Shown here: positions 56,164 to 64,000 of the stretch, one piece after another
How positions within the stretch are numbered: the stretch's first letter is position 1
How the letters are laid out: the number at the start of each line of letters is the position of its first letter
Origin: Zoroaster sp. YZ-2022
Taxonomy: Eukaryota > Echinodermata > Asteroidea > Forcipulatida > Zoroasteridae
Reading direction: 5' to 3'
Length of the DNA: 64,000 nt
Assembly: GCA_029582265.1 (NCBI GenBank)
Contig: CM055816.1
Span: 81,896,472-81,960,471, forward strand
Notes under the pieces: generated by a model
Databases searched by the model: none
What the model saw: the letters and a program-made list of their open reading frames with translations, nothing else
What the model was told of the DNA's origin: nothing
Made by a program: the position numbers and the translations under genes

Positions 56164-59100
56164 TTATTTATAATTATTTTGTATATTTCTCTGCAGAATT
56201 TGAACAGAATTAGCATATACTTTGGTGGCTACAGTCTTCCTGACAATAGTCGGTGTGCAAGTGCCCTGCAGACCGAATGATGTCCACGTCCTCTGCAGCT
56301 CCTGGTAGACTTTGTATAAGGTCTTTCCGAAGCTGCCGATAAAAAGGGGCGACTCATCACAAGTAATGTCCATACCTGATGAGAATTACAAGGTAAGGAC
56401 AAATGTTTTAACCTTAAATTCCACAAAACTATTTTTATGCTTATTTGTTGTACTTATCTTTTGTCTATGTTGGGAAGTATTATATTAAGAAGTAATTAAT
56501 TAGGGTAATCACGTTCATGTCAAACTAACTTCAAGCACATGTACGCATGTACATACATTTTCAGTTTTTGTCCTTATTAGCCAGTGTTCAAATAATCATA
56601 ACTCATAAACTGTGAGTGCCCATCCCAAATCTTTCTGGAAATGTTGCTTACATCTTAAGCTAACAATAAAAAAATTACGCATTTTGAAAAATACGCATTT
56701 TCGCAAATTGAGGTCAGAGGCCATATATTTACGTAATTTTTTTGTTGTACGTGGTATAATTTTGATCTTATTTTATGAAAGTAAGGCCATTTCAAAGCTT
56801 TAAAATGATGTAAAGTTTATCTCTGTGTAGGTGCTTTACTTTTGGAGATATGGCTATCCGAACGTAGCAGGTGATGCTAATTAGTCAAAAGTTCGTTAAC
56901 CTCTATCTCAAAAACTAATTAACCGAATGACATAAAATTTCACCTCTGGGGGGTTTCTCAAGGAGTCCAATCAGCACAACGAATTTCGTTTCAATCCGTG
57001 ACGGTCAGGTCCAAATGCGTGTTGAATTCACACGGAATGACCCATGTGTTAGTTTTAAGGTTCTGTGAACTCTGCAACTGTTTTTGTCTCTGCACAAGTG
57101 ACAATAATGTTTACCATAGCAGTAAAGCACAAAGCTTGTGCTGCTAAATAATCTGAGTCACAAATTTTTGGATGTGGAGGTATTCCAATAGATGAAGGTT
57201 GCCATCAAAATGACTTTCAGTTATTAATGTTAAAAGTTATTCTTATTCTCACCTTCGCATCCTCTTGTCAATGGCCAGGCGTGCCGAACATAATACGACA
57301 GGTGCTCCTGCAACTGTTGATCCAGAAACAGTGTTGCAGGCCCTGCGCTTGATGTTTTATGTGTTTTCACCTGTAAAAAAACCCCCATTTTTTAATGTCC
57401 AATGACATGTCATTTGGCCGTGTCAATATTGAAAACCAATAGTGTACCATACATGTACCTGTAATGCCTTATGAATTTTATAAGGTAATTGAAGTATTTA
57501 TCGTTACGTGAAATGTAAATTCTATAAATTATGAAGTTTTTATACATTATATGTGACAAAAAATAAATTTCGAAAGAAATAAGTAGAAAAATAGATTAAT
57601 AATTCCACCCAACTGAAAAAATTGTTTCCACCAAACAAACACGCATGACTCGTGTTTACGTGTCCGTATCTCAGTACAGGCTATTCTCTGCAATTACTAG
57701 GGACCGTGGGGTTACAGCCTTGACTCTGAGGTACCATCATACAAGAAATGAATTATCGATATTGATATTTATTAATATTGATACTAATATTAATACTAAT
57801 ATAAATATTGATATTAATATTGATATATTATGTGTGATTTATAACTATTATAATAATTGTAGGCAAATACATGTACATGTAGCTATAAACATTGGATTTA
57901 ATTTAAGTTATACAGCTGCAGCTTTTATGTGGTCCAAAGGTACACATAATATAACAATGAGATAAACAAAAAAAAAATTCATTTAGTTTTTTAAATTTTT
58001 CTTTTGTTTCAATTTATTTTTTGGTGGCCATGTTGAATTATTATAAGTGTGTGCATAAGATTTCAGGTACATTTCCAATGCATGAAGACAATTCAGTTCC
58101 TCCATTACATTCGGTATTGGTTACAATTATACAAAATATATATAGAAATGTGAACTCAAAAATTTTTGTTCAGTGGACATGGATCCTCTTGGCAGCCATA
58201 TTTATTAAATAGACTTCCACATGAATTTAAATAGCAATTATCCAAATCATTAGATCCTCTTTTCACCATGTTTAAAAAAAATCCAATGTTTTCAGTTAAA
58301 TTCCTGCCATCTTGGATTTTTTTTAGTCATGAACCTATATTTTCAGAACATTGTATTTTCTGAAAGAGGTAAATATACTACTCAAAACAATTTAGGGAAC
58401 ACCGGAATAATCTCGGTTAAAGCAAGATCATTTATTTCAGATAAACACAATGTTTCAGAGAATTGATGAGAAACAACTGCACAATGAAACAGATGATAAA
58501 GGATGCATGTAGTGATTACACATTTCATGACATGACTACTGAAAGAGAGAAGGGTTGCAAATGAAAATCCCGGTTCATGGAACATTTCAAACCTATTTGA
58601 TGTTAAAAATCCAGTGTTCCCTAAATTGTTTTGAGTAGTATAGGTACATTTTGACATGTATAATTATTGCCTTTACTCTATAGGCTTCAGCAATGTGGTA
58701 TTTCTAGAGCACTATTTGTCCTATAGCACCATGTCCTATAGTGTGAAAAGGCCTGAGGTAGGACGACTTTCTAAATATAGGATTTGGGACTGACCATGGA
58801 GGAAAGGTCTGACTTTAGTCTGATATAATAATAATAATAGTGGCTTCTTATATAGCGCACAAATCCATCACGTAGTGACGCTCATGGCGCTCATACCTGT
58901 ACATGTAATTTTAATGGCTTACCTGTACTATACTTGGCTAAATGAACATAGTTGTGCAACCAATGAGAATTGCCCTTAAAGAATTTGGAAGTTATAGCAT
59001 GGATCAAAGCTCACCTTAAACACTGTGACCTCTTCAAAGGTTTCTGGCATTGCAACAACTCTTCTTGATCGCCATTCACCGAGAGTGGCATTTTGAATAA

Positions 59101-62100
59101 CACCAGCTCTAGGTGCCTGCCTCAAAATTATCTGGCTGACAAGAATGTTTCTTAATCTGGCACTTGTGACTGATGTCAAGGTCGTCTCTGTAATACAGTA
59201 ATTTGAGATGGTGTGTAGAAGATTTAGCCATTGCAAATCCTAGGTATTAAAAACAAACTAGTGAAAGTATCACTTCATCAACAAATACATGTAATGGACT
59301 TCTATTTTGTGGTCAGTTTTTCTCCAAGAATATTATCTCATAAAATCAGATGCTTGAATGATGTTGTTGGCAAGCTCACCCATGAGAAAACAGATGTGTA
59401 CATATGTAGGCAAGTATTTGAATGGTATAATTGCCAATACTAATCTCTACCAAATGCCTTGTAAGGGGGATTGGTTGATCGTATTGTTCCCCATCAAATG
59501 GTTTTGGATAGTAGGGTTGCTCATGTCTGTAAACGAATTGTCACATGTTTTTTTGTCTCTGGATGTATGTTGTTACAGACAGCACTTGTGCTTTGAGAAA
59601 CAGTCTGATTTACTGAACCCTTCACTGCTAGGTGAAACAAGATCAGAAAGTTACCCTAGTATGGTTAGGGTTAATGCATGGACGAAAGTTAATGGAAAAT
59701 AAGATATCACGTGCCGCAGCACGAAGGAAAAAGAAAGAAGAGTATCACATTGAGCAGGGTTAATCCTTACTTGGGTTAGTGAGATTTCCTATCTCCTCTC
59801 TGGACCTGGCAAAGAAATCTTCAATATGTCTCCCGTCAATCAATAAATCTGTACATTTTTAAAATATTAATGAACCTGTTCAGTTATACAATATAAATGT
59901 GTTTACTTTATTTAACCTTTTTTATTAACCGTGTTTAGTTTATTAACCGTTTGTTTTAACTGTTATCAGTCTCAATATAGTTGAATGTTAGCAAGTTCCT
60001 GTTCAATCTGTTAATCCAGTTTTATCCACTTACCACCTATCTGTGACTTGTTGAAATTCATCAGTTTTATAATGCTCGGACGGAGGCTCTGTATGAAGTG
60101 GTCGGTGAGTGCAAGTGTTCTGGCTACTCTAGCCGTACTTGCACCAACATTTGTCATGAATTCTAGGTTTACCAATAGAAATTTGGCGAACTGCTTGGTG
60201 CTCAACAGATATTTGTATATTGTTTGGGGCTGCTTCTTCATACTTCTCAGTTTCACCAGGAGCCTGAAATAAAATGGAAAAGGGAATCGAACAGTGAATC
60301 AAGATTATTTTTGTTGTAATATATTTATGTATATATGTGTATATATGTATGTGTATAAAATATGCAGAAGGTTAGGTTAATGTTAATACTATCACCATTT
60401 TGTTATTTTAGTAAGCCCATTTGCTCAAACTCATTTGTTTTCTTTCAATCAATTATTGTGATGATGTGTGGTTTCATGTTTTCTTTCATTTAGTTATAAC
60501 TGTGCCCACTGAAAACTATTGTGAATTTTGTAAATAGTGGGTAATTACTTCTGAGAAATACTTGGTGTCATGATTTTAGTTAGATTTACTTTTATGATGG
60601 CCATAACAAGTTCAAGGTGCCTCACGGTATTGGCATTGCTTTTGTTTTCAGTCGTGCTCCGCCCCCCCCCCCCGCCCCATTGGCAGCGAAGACAATCTCA
60701 AATTCCTTGTGCTAATGTACATGTACAATCTCATTTCAATGAGTAATTTCATGTTTTCTTTCATTGAGTTATAACGGTGCTCACTTAAAACTATATTTTG
60801 TTTTATTTCAGTCAGTTATTAACCATGTTTAGTTTACTAACCTCTTGTTTTAACTGTTATCATTATTGGTGTAGTTGAATGTTACCAAGTTCCTGTTCAA
60901 TCTTTTAATCTAGTTGTATCCACTTACCACCTATCCTTGACTTGTTGAAGTTCATCTATTTGAATATGCTTGTATAAAATGATCATTGAGTGCAAGTGTT
61001 CTGGCTAATTTTGCTGTACTTGCAGCAACATCTGAGGAGTTATGGGTTTACTATGAGAAATTTTCCAAAATGTTTTATGCTGAGCAGATATTTGTAGATA
61101 GTTGATCTGATCTTGATGGTTTAATCGGTAACATATCCAAGGATACATTTTTGAGCTTATTTATTATACAATAGGAAGGTGTTCACTTCATTTAACTCTT
61201 TATAATTTATTAACCATGTTTAGTTTACTAATCTCATTTTGTTTTAACTGTTATTTGTAAGAAGGAAGAGTCAGTTTTATTGTCAATCATGTTCATGTTT
61301 TCTGTTATTGAGTTATAACTGCTCACTGAAAACTATTGTGAATTTTGTAAATAGTGGGTAATTACTTCTGAGAAATAATTGGTGTCATGATTTTAGTCAG
61401 GTAAATTTTCATGGTGGCCATCACGAGTTCCAGCTGCCTCACAGTGTTTTTGGCATTTCTGTGGTTTTCGGTCGTGCCCCCATTTGCAGCGAAAACAAAC
61501 TCCTCAAATTCCTTGAGTATATCTATACAAAATTGAAAAGAGAAGAAATATTTGAGTTAAATACATGTAACTGCATCACTTGTGATTTGTGAAGTTTGTA
61601 ACGTTTGATGTCAAAATACATATAATCATGAGAAAAACAAAGTTCCCAAAGGGAAGATCTTATACAGCGTACATATTGGTTAATTGATTAGTTGGGAATC
61701 ATTAAGGTGTCCAGTGAATCTTCGGGATGGAAATTACCTATTGGTTTGGAAATAGGAGATTCGCAGCTTGGATGGTCGTTGAGGGGCTTCTGCTGTGTCT
61801 TTTTTATTTTTCCAAGCAGGAAGTTGTACAGCTTTGATCCTCGCTGTGCATAGTATAAGATTTATGCATATGTGAATACATTTTTAATATGTAATATGAA
61901 CAATTTTGAACAATTACAAATTTATTAATGCAAAATGTTATTTATAATAATCAAACCATTAAATGTGGGCAATTTTCTGTGGGAGAGAAAAGAAAATTGT
62001 CAAAATTTTACATGAGCAATAAAGGAATATTTCATATTGATTTTAGAGCAAAATGTCATAGGGAATAGGTTTGACATAAGGTTGTAAGTTATCAGTGCTC

Positions 62101-63605
62101 ACTGAGCGGGACACAATGATGTAGGGCCATAACTTGTACGTTGTAGGCATGACTCTGCACTTGTGTGTGCTGTTAACACCTAGGCTGTATACTGAAAGTA
62201 AATGCAATAATCTAATAGGCTTGTTGAAATTTGTAAATTTATTGAAATGGGAATGAACCTTTAAAAAACTTATTAATTTTTTTTGTTTTTTTGTTAGTGT
62301 TTAGGTATTCTTTTTTATTTTAATATCAAAAATATAAATTACATTTCACACAAGAAGACACAAGTCAATGAAAGAGCCCAAGCTGGGACTTCACTAGAGC
62401 ATTGGGTATTTTTTACATTAAACATTGGGTAAATATCTGAACATTGTACCTTCACATTGTGCATTTTTTGGAGGTGCACATCGACTCTTTTCAGTCCATC
62501 TGCATAGCATCCCCTGTAGGGGCATTTGTGTTGTTTTCGAGCCCGCAGTGGTCTCACATCATGATGAGTAGGTTGTCTGCAAATGAATCATGCCATAAAA
62601 ATTGAAGGTATTATTGGAAAAAGATCATGAATTCCTGTCTTTTAGTTTTCAACATCCACATTCCATAACAACCAAACATTAATAAATTAAGATGGTCACT
62701 TTTTATAGATAACACCCAGTAACTGTTTATGATTTGTCTGGGATTTTGTGCAAATCATTTGTGCTTAATTTGGTTGGGCCAATGAAAATAAAGTGATAAG
62801 AAAAAAGAAAATTTCTCCTATATCGTAGTACATGTACATGTATTTTAGACTGAAGCATTTCTTAGGACAAATTTCTTGGTGTAAAGATTATATAGTAGGT
62901 TTTGAGGTTATTAAGAGAACTCGTCCCTATCAGAGTTGGAGTTCAGTATTGACACATATGCATGTGATATAATCTGCTTTCTTTTTCAATTGAGAATGTA
63001 CAAGTAACATATGGCACAGGAAAATCTATACAAAGTCATATGCAAGTGAACTTAACCCTCCTACTATTGATTTCCGTTTTGACTGTTGACCCAAATGTGC
63101 ACACAGGGGCATTTTTGACTGGTTTTGACTGTTATTCTGACCACCCTGAACAATACTAGACAAGGCTTTTATCAGTCAAAATCAGTCGACTCATTTTGAC
63201 CTGTAAATGTACTTACTACGCATAAGGTTTGACAGTGTTTGACTTTTAAGTACATTAGATATATAAGTGCACAACATTTTGACTGATTTTGAACCTTGTA
63301 GTAGAATGGAAGAAAGTGCGATTGCTATAGTCATAGGTCATGCTAGACTTTAGTTTGCACCAACTGTCAGATGGTTTTGAATGGTGCATCAATTTGGATT
63401 GAAAAATATGGAATTTATATGTAAACATTGCTATATTTTACTGTGCAATGAAATTGTTCGCTGTTATTATTTACCTCTTTCGTGCTTTATACAACTCCTT
63501 CATCCTTGCATCTTTGTTATTTATTTTATGTTGCCGCTGGAGCTGTTGGGATAAATAAATGATTGTACGAGAGCACAGTGTGCACTTTCGTGCAGTTCTC
63601 TTTCC
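56164..63605 (-). CDS. C2H2 zinc-finger and tyrosine-recombinase-like gene, nine exons
   Basis: Nine exons join in phase with GT/AG borders: 63475-63605, 62450-62576, 61738-61843, 61366-61522, 60034-60263, 59771-59848, 59015-59187, 57253-57370 and 56164-56375 (stop at 56164), 1332 bases in all. Exon 1 is a finger (CTLCSRTIIYLSQQLQRQH) with only one His; exon 2 a full C2H2 (CPYRGCYADGLKRVDVHL...H). Exons 4-5 are helical and resemble a SAM-like core-binding domain. Exon 7 has a box I-like Arg (APRAGVIQNATLGEW), exon 8 the beta-hairpin Lys (HKTSSAGPATLFLD), exon 9 a box II-like Arg (TPTIVRKTVATK) with Thr where the catalytic His should be. A terminal Tyr nucleophile is uncertain. This looks like a host gene derived from a Crypton-like recombinase. 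Upstream exons lie beyond the window. Confidence 0.72.
57097..57180 (-). repeat. Copy of a segment also present at 63.75-63.82 kb
   Basis: accatagcagtaaagcacaa and ctaaataatctgagtcaca occur here and at 63770-63820. In both the minus frame reads SDYLAxQALCFTAMV. It may be a shared repeat or a duplicated exon; splice borders are not convincing. Confidence 0.45.
57745..57830. repeat. ATATTGATATTAATATTGAT simple-repeat tract
   Basis: About 85 bases of irregular atattgat/aatatta units in an intron of the recombinase-like gene. Confidence 0.7.
58378..58638. mobile_element. 261-bp Tc1/mariner-type MITE
   Basis: ctactcaaaacaatttaggg begins it and the exact inverse ends it; arms continue through aacac. 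TA lies on both sides (58376-58377, 58639-58640). No transposase. It sits in the intron between the box I and Lys exons of the recombinase-like gene. Confidence 0.85.
60555..61115 (-). pseudogene. Degenerate duplicate of two recombinase-gene exons
   Basis: Between the good exons at 61366-61522 and 60034-60263 lies a decayed pair: 60950-61115 resembles the 60034-60263 exon (shared cttgttgaa.ttcatc, gagtgcaagtgttctggct) and 60555-60745 resembles the 61366-61522 exon (shared actgaaaac, aatgccaa, gtgaggcac/ctt, aaaatcatgac). Both contain stops or frame changes and a G/C run at 60660. The layout is that of a tandem duplication of the exon pair, with opposite members lost in each copy. Confidence 0.7.
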
Positions 63606-64000
63606 CTGTTGATTTAAAGTGATCCAAATCAAATATTGAAATGTGTAAGCAAAGGAAAACATAAAAAGTAACGAACATGTAACTAAAGGGGAAAGAGGAC
63701 CCCGGTCTTCACTGCGTTCTAATGACTGTATCACACAGTGAAGACCAGGGGAAAAGACAATGATGATTACCATAGCAGTAAAGCACAAAGCTTGTACAGC
63801 TAAATAATCTGAGTCACATAAAAACCTGTATTTCAATTGAAGTAACCACCAGCATCCAGCATTACTCTACTCAATGCAACAACATCGCCTTCATGTATGT
63901 TGTTGCAGACAGTCCGATTTACTGAACCCTTCACTACTAGGTACAAGATTCACATATGGATCTTATTGCAACTAGCAGGCCTCGACCATTGACCACTGTT
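63606..64000. other. Upstream intron of the recombinase-like gene
   Basis: Contains a second copy of the 57.1-kb segment (63748-63820) and, at 63891-63960, a copy of text found at 59561-59640 (tgtatgttgtt-cagacag, gatttactgaacccttcact). No further exon recognised. Confidence 0.4.

Overview
This is a eukaryotic, AT-rich animal sequence. Every confident gene is built of short exons with GT/AG junctions, and most of the window is mobile or virus-derived DNA. The host is probably a marine invertebrate deuterostome, most likely an echinoderm. Three weak clues suggest this: the word aggccta recurs, a histone-type 3' end has a sea-urchin-like CAAGAA downstream element, and the repeat company is Polinton, DIRS-like, RAG1-like and piggyBac. 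The assignment is an inference.

Layout. 0.3-2.1 kb: five phase-consistent + strand exons of a coiled-coil/BEN-domain gene. 2.16-12.85 kb: a Polinton/Maverick-type virus-like element bounded by the inverted terminus tagtagtatgtg. Its minus-strand cassette holds adenain-like protease, double-jelly-roll and penton-like capsid proteins, core-like proteins, chromodomain integrase and A32-like packaging ATPase. No DNA polymerase is seen. Both ends fold into large hairpins, and a small + strand gene near the left end carries a textbook replication-dependent histone 3' end. 13.9-14.5 kb: CR1-like LINE 3' end. 15-16.6 kb: MITEs. 16.9-21.5 kb: broken piggyBac. 21.8-22.6 kb: two Myb/SANT-like exons. 23.2-25.4 kb: truncated DIRS-like retrotransposon. 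25.7-26.0 kb: a terminal exon that fits in phase either the BEN or the Myb exons. 26.2-29.3 kb: three palindromic repeat units, with a complete Tc1/IS630-type transposon inserted between the second and third.

30.5-32.25 kb: decayed parvovirus NS1-like endogenous viral element. 32.1-39.9 kb: a 3.3-kb tandem duplication that begins inside that element. The first copy received a 1231-bp hAT insertion; the second keeps the empty site. 41.8-42.8 kb: a second, unrelated piggyBac remnant. 43.1-51.2 kb (minus): remnant of a C2H2 zinc-finger gene with an acidic exon and tandem DQP micro-exons. 52.4 kb (+): a likely first exon of an unknown gene. 53.5-54.9 kb (minus): two exons of a RAG1-like N-terminal protein (zinc motifs, RING) without a catalytic core. 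56.2-63.6 kb (minus): nine phase-consistent exons of a zinc-finger/tyrosine-recombinase-like gene.

The strongest candidates for something undescribed are the Polinton with hairpin ends, no polymerase and a histone-type mRNA terminus, and the adjacent RAG1-like and tyrosine-recombinase-like genes. Exon calls rest on splice-site and phase reading by eye; no search or RNA evidence was available.
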